Source: Branchiostoma floridae
Lineage: Eukaryota > Chordata > Leptocardii > Amphioxiformes > Branchiostomatidae
Direction: 5' to 3'
DNA length: 64,000 bases
Assembly (NCBI RefSeq): GCF_000003815.2
Contig: NC_049981.1
Coordinates: forward strand, 13,041,304-13,105,303
Shown: in pieces, positions 1 through 11,255 of the stretch
How positions within the stretch are numbered: the first letter of the stretch is position 1
How the letters are laid out: each line of letters begins with the position of its first letter
The notes under the pieces: model-generated
Told to the model about the DNA's origin: nothing
Databases searched by the model: none
What the model saw: the letters and a program-made list of their open reading frames with translations, nothing else
Program-made: the position numbers and the translations under genes

Positions 1-751
1 GCATAACACATGCTACTATTAGACGAGCAACGATTGATATAATAGGTTGTACCACACTACTTTCAAGATGAGGGTGCCGGTTTATAATTCTGCAGTACCT
101 GAAAATACTGGTTCGGTGCCCTAAAATCGCCATGTTTCAAATTCAACAACTACCAACATGGCTAAATTCGAATTAGTCCAACAAAATGATATTGAACACA
201 CAAACAGAAACGGTATCTCCGTCGAAGGGGAATCTTCTACCCGGAGGTAACAAATTGCTGAGCTGAATATGATTGTTGCTAGCTAGTTTGCTACCAATGG
301 TGTTCTTTCTTTTCTAGCTGTAAATACTACTGTTACGTACGTGTCGTCATCTATAGGGTTAGCGTTTCAAGGCTTAATGCCTAGTGGCAGTTTCATTTCA
401 CCTAAAAGCTCCCTTAATCATAGCTCCTATGGGGGATCAGGGGCGCCTAATGAGTTTAGCATTTGGTCCATGTGATTAATCTGATGAACATGATAATTGT
501 AAATACCACATCATCCCGTCCTTTGAAGTAGAACAAGGTCTGCTACATTAGTGAGATTACATCGACATTTATCTTTCAGCTAGATGGATGGGATAATAGT
601 CACAGTGCGATTGACTGGTCTCATGTGATGTGGTGTCAAGTGGCCAGATAATAAAGACGTTAGGTGACAGCAAGCGTCAAAGAACATATGGATCAGAAAC
701 TTGTGTCTGTATGTGTGTTTTTGTTTTTATTGTTGGATATTGTACATCATA
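1..751. other. no gene recognised
   Basis: I see no exon with similarity to a known family and no RNA gene. The 3' exons of the decarboxylase gene that starts further right should lie left of 1773. I could not recognise them here, so they are probably beyond the window edge. Confidence 0.4.
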
Positions 752-1105
752 AAGACAGCCACTATCCAGTCATGTTCACTTGTGTGTTTATAGTGTTCAG
801 TACCAAGAACAGACACGTCTACCTGTGTGTAGATGGTGTTCAGCACCAAGGACAGGTATGCCTACCTATGGTGTGTGTATATGGTTTTAAGAACCAAAGA
901 CAGGCATTTACTTCTGTGTGGATAGTGTTCAGCACCAAGGACACTCATATTTACCTGTGTGTGGATAGTGTTCAGAAGTAAGGATATTACATTTTCAACT
1001 TTGAGTGAATAGATAGTTTTCAGCGCTAAAAACACACACACTTTCAACTGTGTGTGGATGGAATTCATCACCAAGGACAGGCATATTCACCTGTACGTAT
1101 AATGT
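752..1105. repeat. degenerate minisatellite, ~43-bp unit
   Basis: About seven imperfect copies are present, each carrying a version of GTTCAGCACCAAGGACAGG followed by TACCTGTGTGTGGATAGT. Adjacent well-preserved copies are about 43 bp apart (near 795 and 838). The core is the reverse complement of the one in the arrays at 16166-16615 and 32100-32530. Confidence 0.75.
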
Positions 1106-1651
1106 TAGTATCAGTGACAGATAGAAGGGAACATAGGATCCCCGCCATAACGTTACTAGGATGATACATCAGGCTAGTGGGAGGAGGTTCCTGTGAGCTT
1201 TCTATGTTTCTTCAGGTTATCACTAACGCATAGGTCCAAATGTGAAAGCCTGGCGTGCTGATGTGTATATGGTGACATTAGGTCTCGAAGTACCCAGAAC
1301 CACGTAATACACACATAAACCACTTCGTTTGATGGCTGTATGGTGATGCATGATAAATGTCGACAAACATATTTTCAGATTGGGAATTAGCTTCCTTAAC
1401 TGTCGTTGAACCTTCCAACTATATAGAGTATTATTGTTATAGTTAACAATTACTACTTCAAAGGCTCCTGTCTGTACTTTGCATGTAATTATGTTGTAAA
1501 TTTTCAAGATCGATGAAAATGTGCCTGTCTTGAATCTAAACTAACAGGTGTAAAATCGGAGAGAAACCTTCCATAAGTTATGTCTAATACTGGAAAGCTT
1601 CACGTTCATGAATAGGCAAATGCACCAACAGGTTTTACTTTTCTCAACTTT
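1106..1651. other. no gene recognised
   Basis: Nothing beyond short chance ORFs is visible. It should contain decarboxylase intron if the gene continues to the left. Confidence 0.4.
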
Positions 1652-1681
1652 TCACACACACAAACACACACACGTACACAT

Positions 1682-1740
<59 letters not shown>
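1652..1740. repeat. (CA)n microsatellite
   Basis: A near-perfect CA dinucleotide run, interrupted only near its left end. It lies just 3' of the last visible decarboxylase exon. Confidence 0.95.
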
Positions 1741-1741
<1 letters not shown>

Positions 1742-1772
1742 CGGAACAGTGGAAAGTTATGTTATTTCTTAC

Positions 1773-2750
1773 CACATGGCGGTACAGTCGAAGTGAACCA
1801 TCATCCACTTGCTGGGGTTGAAGGCGAAGGAGTGCGCCAGCTCGATCCCCTTCATCAGATAGCGGTACTCGGGACAGATGAACGCCGTCCCCGCGTAGGC
1901 AGCGTCAATGTGCAGCCAGATGTTCTCACTGTCACCTGAAAGATAATCATTCTTAGTGTCTTCATCTCTATTTCTTTGTCTGCTACTGCATACTCAATTT
2001 ATGATAATAATTTAACACTTCTTGGTGGGTGTCATTGTGCAGATGTTGGCACGTTGACTCACCAAATCCTCAGTGTGATTTTTGGCACACAACTAGACAA
2101 ATTACCCAATAAAGGCTCCATAGGCTCAATCGTAAATGAAAGTCGTGAAAAGTGTGCCCTTTCCCAGGGACACAACGACGGGGCATGGTGGGATTGAACT
2201 CGGGACCTCTTGATTCCGAGCCCAACGCGCTACCAGTTACGCCATACAAATGCATACCCAGCTTGGACCAGTGTAGCTTGCTGTTGGAGCCTCCTAGTGC
2301 TTGTCCTTTATACTGCAGCAGAATTTCATGTTTTTCTACACTCCTTTAAGGAACTGCTATGTTCGCATTACGACTTTGCTGATGGAGTCAGACATGTAGT
2401 AAAATACATTCTGTTGGTACAGGTAACGTTTTACAATGCACTACTCTGATGACATTGTACGAAATGCCTTTAGAATGCATTGTGAAAATCTGTACTCACA
2501 TATGGGACCGATCTCTTCCAGACTGTCAAAGGTACACGCTCCTGTGGAGCCCAGTGTCGCACACACCTAAAAATCCATAGACCACCATTGTTAGTATCAA
2601 TATGTGGTATGCAGTATGCATAGAAGTCCGGGCTAAACTAGCTTTAATACTATGAACGTATTTTGATAGCATGTTATGTCATTGTTAAGTTGCATTTCTG
2701 CCGATTTACACTTAAACTTTTAACACACACACACGCACACACACACACGT

Positions 2751-2791
<41 letters not shown>

Positions 2792-5638
2792 TACACAAAA
2801 CGCATTCATACGTACAGAGAGTAAGAAAAAGAGACACCGAGTCAGAAAGAGAGATAGATAGAGGCGGAGGGATACAGAACGACATGGGTGCAAAGGTATG
2901 TAGTTGAAGACCCTTGAGAATTAACAGATGCAATTCAAAGATCCTTACAAAGAAGGGGATGAGTCCCTCCTGTCTGTCCTGATCTATAGCCTTCTGCAGG
3001 TCAGCACCTCTCATCCGGCCCTTCTCGTCCGTGTCCAGCTGACGCAGCTTGACCAGAGCAACCACACAGTTCTTCTGGACTTGGGAATGGGCCTGAAACA
3101 AGGACAATGATAGTGCATGTCCACATGTGCAGGGATTGCTTGTCAGGATGTCTGTTTTTGTTTAAACAGCTAAAGGTGACTTATCATGATGAATGCCATT
3201 AAATCTTGAAACGATTTGATCTTTGATGGTCTCCTAGCAGTTATTGGGTGTGTGTTTTTAAATATGAATTCTTTTGAAGTAGGTGTGCTACGGACGATCA
3301 TAGATGGCTTTACAGATGCAGATACATAACCCAGTTTACATATTATCCACGAAGGAATACACGGCTCCTTACTTGGTCAGAACAGTACGCCACCAGTCGG
3401 CCCGTGATGTCACTTTCCTCTGCATCCGGGACCTGTTCTTTGAGCTTGCGCACTGCTTCTGCACGAGCCGCCAGCATGGACACCAGCGTGCTTTCACTTA
3501 CGGTCCCCTAACAAACAAACAAATACTAGAAGATAAACAATTTGTTTTTATGTTGAATACGGAAGAAAACCTGATGAATAGAGTTAAGTTCATGTGCTTT
3601 ATTTTGCAGACTTTTACGGACATTTACCTGAATAACTCCTCCGCCTTTTCCATCCGACAGGGAGTAAAGGAACTGTGGTGGGAGACCGATCATCTTGCCT
3701 AAGGGAATAAATAGTACCTTACGTTCAAATGTATATGTGCTATCAGGTATGTAAGTATGGCTATTTCTTAGCTATTTGATCTTGAAAGCTGTTCACAACG
3801 ACTGCTTGAACGCAAGGTAGTATCGTTGTTCATACCAACGACCAGAATTATGGACTATGTTTAATATATATAGTTGTTACGAAAAGAAAACGGTTATAAA
3901 CATGTAGATTTTATGTAGGATTAAAAGGGAGTGACAATGCTTGGTTTCGGCGTCCAGCTACCAATTTCACACGATGTAGAAGAACATCACATGATCACAG
4001 GAGCAAATATTGAGAACATTGCACGCACCCAACCAGTCCATGACTATCATCTCCAGCTCCGTACAGGCAGGGCTGGAGGCCTGGATGTTGGAAATACAAT
4101 CGTGAAGTCTTTTAAAAAAACTTGAAGTCTCCCCTCCCCCCTCCTATATGGTGCACAGGGCGGAACCCATCTGCGTGTCTATATCCCTTGGGCCACAACG
4201 TTGTGCAAGCACTGATAATACGATAACTGCGGACAAGCTAAGTATCAATAAAAGTCGCGTCTGCCACACGTTTGACTTAACACATGACCCTAAGTATCTA
4301 CATCCGTGCACTTTTCAATTCGTTGCTGACGTCACATATCGTAAGATCTCACTTGTCCAAAGCGTGTATTCACTCACAATCTTAAACTTGAAGAAAGCTG
4401 TAGTATGCATTTTCAAGTCAGCCGAAACTGTGGGTATATTTTTGTGTGTGTCAGAACAAAGTTTAAGCCCCTAAATCTCTCCAAAAGGAAGAGATTTAAT
4501 GTGCCTCTGAATCAGAGTAGAACTGTATGATAAACGTTGAACCATAACTTGCTTTTTTGTATCTTTAGATGTTTGGAAGAAAGATGGTCAACGTTCGCTC
4601 AACGTAGACATTTCTATAGAATATGTTTGCGTAAAGACGCCAAGTATACAAGTCTATGAGACATGATGACACTATCTTTCTATACAGCGTCGTTTGGGAC
4701 ATACTGTCCTGAATATATCCATATAAACATCAGCTAGATTCTACGCAGAGCGTTTCAGGGCTTTTCAAATCCATGTCACATATCTTCAAAAGCGTGAATC
4801 GTATCTAGTGAATTCATTGTGGCCATGAAAAATGCATGGATGAATATAAACCGTGGATGCCCAAAGGTGTTTGTGACATGGCCGTACATGAAAAGATTCC
4901 CCATGTTGCGTTCATCCGCAGATTGAATAGCTGAGGGACACTGTTAACTCACCCAGGTGAAGCCGATACAACCTATTGCATCAGCCAGCATGTCTCCCAG
5001 CAGAGACGGTCCGCTGTTCAGGGCAGGGTAGTAGGCATGCATGTGTGGGCTCTGCCAATGCACAACCTAATGCAAACAGTACAACCTCTAGGTAGTGTTA
5101 TTATAATACTTATTTATAGTAAATGAGGCAAGGACTATAGATGTGTTTTTATCCCTCAGGGAATGACCTGGCATAAACATACAAACATTGTTCGCGGTAC
5201 TGAACTATGTGTAAGCCCAAACTGTGACAGTATATTTAGTAGATCACGCATATCAATGTTAGTACTTTTACTTTTAGGCACATATGTATGTACTTTTTTG
5301 ATAGCTATTCTATTTAAACTTAGCAATCATTTTGCTATCAATCAATTTGTCATGTTGGTAAAAGGTATATTGAATTTATCGTATAGATCCAACAATGAGA
5401 TTATTGAGTTCAAATGTTTCTGAGCACCACAAATTCAAAATGTTTGAAAAAAAAACGTTACAAACTCCAGGCATGATGACCCTCTCTACGTCATCAAAGA
5501 TGTCTTCCCATGATTCCCCGTCCATGGGGGCGCTGTCCGGGACCAGGCTGCGCATGTACCCCGGCTGTACATCCGGGTACACTCTGCGGGTGTGAACAGT
5601 CTGCAAGTAGTCCGCGATGTAGTCCACCATCTCTTTGG
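1773..5638 (-). CDS. hdc: histidine decarboxylase-like PLP enzyme (partial, 8 exons)
   Basis: Group II PLP-dependent decarboxylase; family members turn histidine into histamine (HDC) or make dopamine/serotonin (DDC). Exons in transcription order: 5638-5466, 5066-4953, 4080-4029, 3698-3628, 3507-3373, 3092-2949, 2566-2500, 1935-1773. All join in frame with AG/GT borders, giving about 306 aa. Visible motifs: [11 protein letters not shown] near the start, [27 protein letters not shown], the cofactor-stacking His in [10 protein letters not shown], the PLP-binding Asp in HIDAAYAG, and the Schiff-base Lys in [13 protein letters not shown]. The stretches [23 protein letters not shown] and [12 protein letters not shown] are closer to vertebrate HDC than to DDC as I know them. 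Missing: a short N-terminal exon with the start codon, and the C-terminal third including the substrate-specificity residue. The gene is therefore HDC by similarity; DDC-like specificity cannot be excluded. The donor after MPG is the weak GTTTGT, but the reading frame requires it. Confidence 0.88.
2110..2253 (-). mobile_element. tRNA-derived SINE in a decarboxylase intron
   Basis: On the minus strand there is a tRNA-like head with box A (TGGCGTAACTGGTAGCGCG) and box B (GGTCCCGAGTTCAATCCC). A body starting GTTGTGTCCCTGGGAAAGG follows. Similar box-B-plus-tail elements lie at 11125-11255 and 25000-25175. The 3' boundary is uncertain. Confidence 0.75.
2722..2800. repeat. (CA)n microsatellite
   Basis: A CA dinucleotide run with a few CG interruptions, inside a decarboxylase intron. 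Confidence 0.95.
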
Positions 5639-5861
5639 CTGACGTATCAGGAAAAGATGATAAAAAGATAAGTAAATAAGTTAGAAAGTTATGATGCAGC
5701 GCAGGTCGCTAGAGGATCCAAATCTATACCATCTACTCGAAAAGGTTAACGTTCATTAAAAATTATGACCATATTTAAAACAGAAAATATGAAACTCGCA
5801 ATTCCACAGCAATACCAAAGAAAATCATCAGGAGGCCTATGGTTGATATAGTGTTTTTGTA

Positions 5862-6580
5862 CTAGACCTGCCACTGGTAACTTCACACTGGCCCTGTCCC
5901 TGGTGCTGAACTCATATCCACACTTATTATCCTCCTACAGACGTCACACTGGTCCTGTCCCTGGTGCTGAACTCATATTCACACTGATTATCCTCCTACT
6001 GACTTCACAATGGTCCTGTCCCTGGTGCTGAACTCATGTTCACACTGATTATCCTCCTACTGACTTCACAATGGTCCTGTCCCTGGTGCTGAACTCATGT
6101 TCACACTGATTATCCTCCTACTGACTTCACACTGGCCCTGTCCCTGGTGCTGAACTCATATTCACACTGATTACCCTCTTACTGACTTCACAATGGTCCT
6201 GTCCCTGGTGCTGAACTCATATTCACACTGATTATCCTCCTACTGACTTCACACTGGTCCTGTCCCTGGTGCTGAACTCATATTCACACTGATTACCCTC
6301 TTACTGACTTCACAATGGTCCTGTCCCTGGTGCTGAACTCATATTCACACTGATTACCCTCTTACTGACTTCACAATGGTCCTGTCCCTGGTGCTGAACT
6401 CATATTCACACTGATCATCCTCCTACAGCCTTTACACTGACCCTGCCCTTGGTACTGAACGTATACCCCCACTGATTACCCTCCTATCCTACTGACTTCA
6501 CACTGGTCCTGTCCATGGTCCTGAACTTACATTCCCACTGATTATTCTCCTTCTAACTTCACACCGGCTCTGTCCTAAAT
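5862..6580. repeat. tandem array, 61-bp unit, ~11 copies
   Basis: Each unit contains CCTGTCCCTGGTGCTGAACT followed by a CATATTCACACTGATTATCC-like segment and CTCCTACTGACTTCACAATG. The pattern advances 61 bases per copy. Inner copies are nearly identical and the right edge decays. The core matches the shorter-unit minisatellites elsewhere in the window. The array lies just 5' of the first recognised decarboxylase exon, so the missing first exon may be beyond it. Confidence 0.95.
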
Positions 6581-8514
6581 CCTAAATCCTGCGAGATATT
6601 TAAATATGATATCAATTAGCAGGGATATCTGATATTAGTTGTCTGTTATTCATTACCTTAATCAAGAAGAATAAGGGGGATTGTGTAAGACAACAGATTA
6701 AACGATATAGTCGATTTTACATTTATCCAGCAAAAGGCTCGGCCGCATTTCAACAGTGAGGAGGGCGCCTGCCAATCCTCTCATGCTGCACAGAACTTAA
6801 TGGTTCAACAGACCTTAAAACATCGGTAAAGTCTTCGTTTTTCACGAAAGTATGCTTTACGCATGTTTTACGAATACTTTAAGTCTGCGCAAATATCCCC
6901 TTATGTATGCTATCCAGGCCGTCATTTGTTCAGGATGAACACACCATTTAGATTACTTGTTATGGAGTAGCCAAGAACCTTTTGGTCATGGCTTGGCAAA
7001 GCTACAGGTAGCAAAATGATTGTCAGGAACTATAAACGGAATTTCTGATGTAGAGCATAAAGAATCGCTCAAGTGTAAAAGCAACATAAGTCTCCCACGC
7101 CAAACATTATTGTAACCTACGCCACTGTCATGTGTGGACCTTCGTAGAAGGCTGCCCCCTTGTGACCACAGAACATCTCACACAGATAGAAAGCTGTTCG
7201 GCTGTCTCCGTGATAAATGACTTTCTAAGATCATAATCAGGACGATATGTCACAGAGCAGGCTCTCATTATCAAACCCGGCAGTCTGATTTAGCTCACTT
7301 GCAGGTATAGCCTGGCACATAATTACCACATAAATCAGCGGGAAATGTCAATACTACAACGATAACGGCGGCCGTAAGGTAACCTATAAATTACGGGACT
7401 CCACTTCAAGAGGAACGACCTTATCGGATGGCCTGGTTTTGCCCGAAACGCCAACTTTCCTTTGAAAGTGTCGGAGGAGAGTGGGTGAAGATGTGAGTGC
7501 ATTAACACTGGGCCAAATCAGAGGAACATTGATGAAAGGGCAGCGGCCCAAGGAACTGGGTCATCGACTTTAGCCATCACATCTTGCGGCGTGTATCATT
7601 TTGAGAAAAGTAGCTGGCAGTGCTCTCTTCTAGAGCGACAGAGATCTGAAAGAGTTGATTTAGAGGCTCCGTTCGATCGGAGGATGCTTAGGAAGTGACT
7701 TTTCGTGTTGCATTGAATTCTTCTCTTTACTTCCAGAAAACTACACGTATGATGTTGAACACATCTATGTCTGTAATACATCTTGCTCAGTGAAACTGAC
7801 GAAAGATAGTGGATGCTGTCTGAAATGTCTGACCGTTTCCAAAACCATTCCAGTTTCTTTGTAACTTCCATTTGATTTCTAAAGTTGGAAATTGGGAACG
7901 CTGTTGGTAACGCATACAGGCTAATGGTTAGCTTCAGCAAAACCTCTCAAAACGTTTGACACTCCTCTATCCCTTAGTCCCACTATTTGACCGTTGGGAC
8001 CACGCAGACATGTTTTCTCTCCCTCTTGGTCTTACGCTCTTGATATTTCACTTATAATGTCCCGATTGTCCATTCTCTGATGTCATCCTCCTATCTTCTG
8101 CTAACACATCCTTCTTATCTACTGGACATAAAAGATATCTAAGGCTTTTTGCTGCACCAGACACTACATAAAAGACCTGTGGCGCCTGCTACGTTATTAC
8201 AAATGTACGGGTAGATACTTGGTCGTGCCCGCGTAGAGCGACCTGATCCTGTAGTTCTGACATATTTTCCCCATTGCTTTAAACTTGTCACCAAATGTGT
8301 GTCCCTAAACGGTCTAGTATTACGTATGAGACGTTAGGCGAACTTTGAAAAGGTTAAATGCTGCGGAAAGTGTTCCGGTGAGATCGCTTTGTCTCCCGTT
8401 AACAGACAATATGGGAGGCCTTGATTGACCAATAAACTCCTGCGCCTCGCACTGCAGTACCCCCGAGATGTAACTATCGATGTAGTATGATTATGATTAA
8501 ATCATCCAAGAAGA
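6581..8514. other. no gene recognised
   Basis: About 1.9 kb of apparently unique sequence with only short ORFs that resemble nothing I know. It may hold the first exon and promoter of the decarboxylase gene. Confidence 0.4.
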
Positions 8515-8790
8515 CGGGGTGTCCCTGTGGCTCAACTGGTAGCAGCCTCGCAGTATGGTTTCAATTATATTTGGTAAGGCTAACGTCACATTTCCAAACC
8601 GGGGCCCGGCCTAGATGTTTGTGGAAATGAAGGATACAAATGTATGCGTACAAATGTACACAAGTAATGTCCACGGCTATCTCGTTACGTCTTGTGTAGT
8701 TTGGTGTCTTTTATATCATAATTGTCGTTCCCGAAAGCTGCCCGGCCGGGCCCCGGTTTGGAAATGTGACATAGGCCTAACTGGTTCACT
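8515..8790 (+). repeat. SINE-like head with hairpin-forming inverted repeat
   Basis: It begins with a box-A-like TGTGGCTCAACTGGTAGCA. A stretch containing GTCACATTTCCAAACCGGGG then CCCGGCC (about 8583-8612) recurs inverted at about 8741-8775, separated by roughly 130 bp. It is probably a non-autonomous element or two inverted fragments of one family. Limits are approximate. Confidence 0.55.
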
Positions 8791-8879
8791 CCTGGGAGGG
8801 GCTTCTTCGGTTGGGCCTGCAACCGTCTTTCACAGGCCGAGGGGACGTGAAATGGTGGTCCAATGTTAGAAAGGTGCAC

Positions 8880-9460
8880 ATTAAAGGGCTACAATGTAGG
8901 AATGCCTCTCTGTAAAGAAATATACCCTGCTTCTGAAACAACAAGGAAACTTGCTGCATGCCTTATGTGACATACAAGGTGAACATCATCAAGAACATTT
9001 ACGAAGAATAGCGGCTACATTTCCAAAAAAAAGTAGTAATCGTTTTCATGTATTTTTGTTCATCGAAAGATGTGTTCGTATATATAATGAGATGGTAACG
9101 GCATCGTCAATGTGTGGATGTAATTATAAAATTATCTTCCTCTTAATCCCTTGGCGACATGATTTTCAATTCAGATTAGCATGATTTAATCGTTCTTCTA
9201 CAGTAGGTCCTTAATTAACGAAGAAGCTTTACTTTATTGATTATCAAAGTGTCTTACTTAACGTCAATATTATTCCCGAGTTGCGAATCGAAAGGCGTCT
9301 AATTACTAGGGTCTGTCGCCTGTAATTACTAATTCATTTCTGTTCACACTCAGTGGCATAAGCACCGCTTTTCAGGGAGGCCTTGGGTATACACAATACA
9401 ATATATACATAACCATCATTAAATGAAAATTCACCTAATAGTTCTTATACATGCCTTAAA
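8880..9460. other. no gene recognised
   Basis: AT-rich; nothing identifiable. Confidence 0.4.
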
Positions 9461-9467
9461 TCGTAAA

Positions 9468-10540
9468 TCAGAAGTCAGAAGTCAGTATTGAAGACGTTTT
9501 TAGACGTTTCTTGAAAGATCGGTCAGTCCTGGCCACTCTTACCGTAGCTGACAACTCATTCCAATTAAATGCACCCCTATACGCAAATTGTCTACGGCCG
9601 GAATCAAGCCTGACTTCAGCAAGTCGTAATGATATATCTGAATTGTGCCTTGTTGCGTAGAAGTGAGATGTTCTAGCAAATATACCTAACGTTAAGTATC
9701 CTGGTAACTGTTGAAGGATTAGCTTGAAGACAGTATGCAGACAGATGTTCATTATCTACATGTGTGTACGTGACAGACCGAGGACAGCCCATGCTGCACG
9801 GTTCTGGAGTTTCTGAAGATTGTCCGAGAGAGATTTCGCGCAGTTGTCCCATAAGATATCACAACACTCAATTTTCGGAAGCAAGTGTCTTAGCATGAAA
9901 AATGGGTACCAAACGTCTTAACATCCCAAGCCTAGAGGATACCGCATTGCATAGTTTGTTGATGCGAATACCTCGTGTCACACAGGGATCAAACCAAGCA
10001 CCTAAATGCGTAGGTGAACGAATAGTCGCTGAGTCATGAAGAGCACACGCCATAGTCCGCAACATTCTTAGGGCTAGCTGTTATAATGACGTCAACGGAG
10101 GTGAAAGAGTTCTCAGTTATACGTGTTGGCTTGTATATAAGTTGTTAGGCTTGAAATAGGTTACAGCGATAGTCCATTTTCTTACTGGAACTTTTAGAGA
10201 TATAGTGTTACGATTCAGATCTTCAAGTATAAAAATCTCATCTGATAGCCCTGTAGCGCTGGTCATGGCTGGTTCAAGGACATCAAAGTATTGCATAGTT
10301 GAGATCAATGGGTGGTATATTGTGCCAATAACAACAGGTTTTCCTATTGGATATTTTATCTCCACCCTGACGTCAAAATCAGTCAACGCAGGAATCGATT
10401 TGTGCTGACAGTTTCTACCCTGTAAAGTGTGTAGTTAGATATGTATAGTTCGCTGTTATTACGACTCTGGATAGACCATTTACTTAGTCTTCTAGCTACC
10501 GCGATAGATATCATATCAAAGTGTCATTTTGCTTCATTGC
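9468..10540 (-). mobile_element. decayed non-LTR retrotransposon
   Basis: Three minus-strand coding remnants follow in order. The first (about 10540-10117) resembles a retrotransposon endonuclease domain, with NYTLYR, PVVIGTIYHP and EIFILEDLN. The second (10065-9868) is a late reverse-transcriptase remnant ending RRLVPIFHAKTLASEN. The third (9752-9468) is the typical C-terminal tail, with TRHNSDISLRLAEVRLDSGR and QFAYRGAFNWNELS. The distance between the endonuclease and the late RT part is far too short to hold a full RT domain, so the middle has been deleted. Stops and frame changes separate the pieces. It is a dead copy of a LINE-type element; clade not assigned. Confidence 0.75.
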
Positions 10541-10798
10541 TATTGTTCTTAACCTTCATGCAGCAGTTGGTTCTGAATCTTTCCAATACTCCGCGGTTTT
10601 TCAGCTCAAATGACATATGCATTACGTCAGACTATTAAGTTCAGCTTTGCCACACTTGTGGAATGATAGACATAACATGTGACTATCACATTTGCCAGAT
10701 GTCAGCTTGGAGACCAAACTGCAAGGTTTGATCCACTAACATCTGGAAGGACTCCTGCACTTTTCAATTAACTGCTGAATATTGTTTAACATGCTTAA

Positions 10799-11049
10799 AG
10801 GTGGTATCTCACTGCACCTGGGGCACTAGTAAGGCACTGCGGGGTTCGTAGATGACAAAACGAATTTTAGAGATAAAGAAAGAATGTTCTTACGTTTTGT
10901 GTACTAGTATTTTGTTGTCTTCTAAGTCATACTTTTACATATTTTGCAATATCTAAATTATTAAAACAAATCGGCAAAAATAACACAGTGCCGCAGTGAA
11001 CAAACCCCGCAGTGCCGCACCGGTGCCCCAAGTGCAGTGAGATACCACC
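10799..11049. mobile_element. MITE with long terminal inverted repeats, TTAA flanks
   Basis: The left end GGTGGTATCTCACTGCAC is matched by the inverted right end GTGCAGTGAGATACCACC. Similarity continues inward (a GGGGCACTAG-like and GGCACTGCGGGGTT segment on the left, AACCCCGCAGTGCCGCAC on the right). TTAA sits directly outside on both sides (10795-10798 and 11050-11053), as expected of a TTAA-targeting transposon such as piggyBac. There is no coding capacity. Confidence 0.85.
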
Positions 11050-11124
11050 TTAAGGCGTGGCTCTCCTCGAACACGGGGATTGCGGTTTTACGTCCCATCC
11101 CAGGGGAAAGCCCTAACCGAAGCT

Positions 11125-11255
11125 AAGTACCTTTTTTTTCATATGACGAGATAGATGTGAAGTGCTTTACCCAAGGGCACAACACTTTTGACTACAAGGG
11201 AATTTAACCCAAGATCCTCTAGATTCTAAGTAGAAAACCCTTACCATAAAACTAG
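11125..11255 (-). mobile_element. degenerate tRNA-derived SINE
   Basis: The minus strand shows a box-B-like GATCTTGGGTTAAATTCCC followed by GTTGTGCCCTTGGGTAAAG. This is the same tail style as the SINE at 2110-2253. The head is strongly diverged. Confidence 0.55.

Noticed and set aside
2150-2255. Possible tRNA gene
   Set aside because: Only the tRNA-like head of a SINE: the acceptor stem does not close and a conserved non-tRNA body follows.
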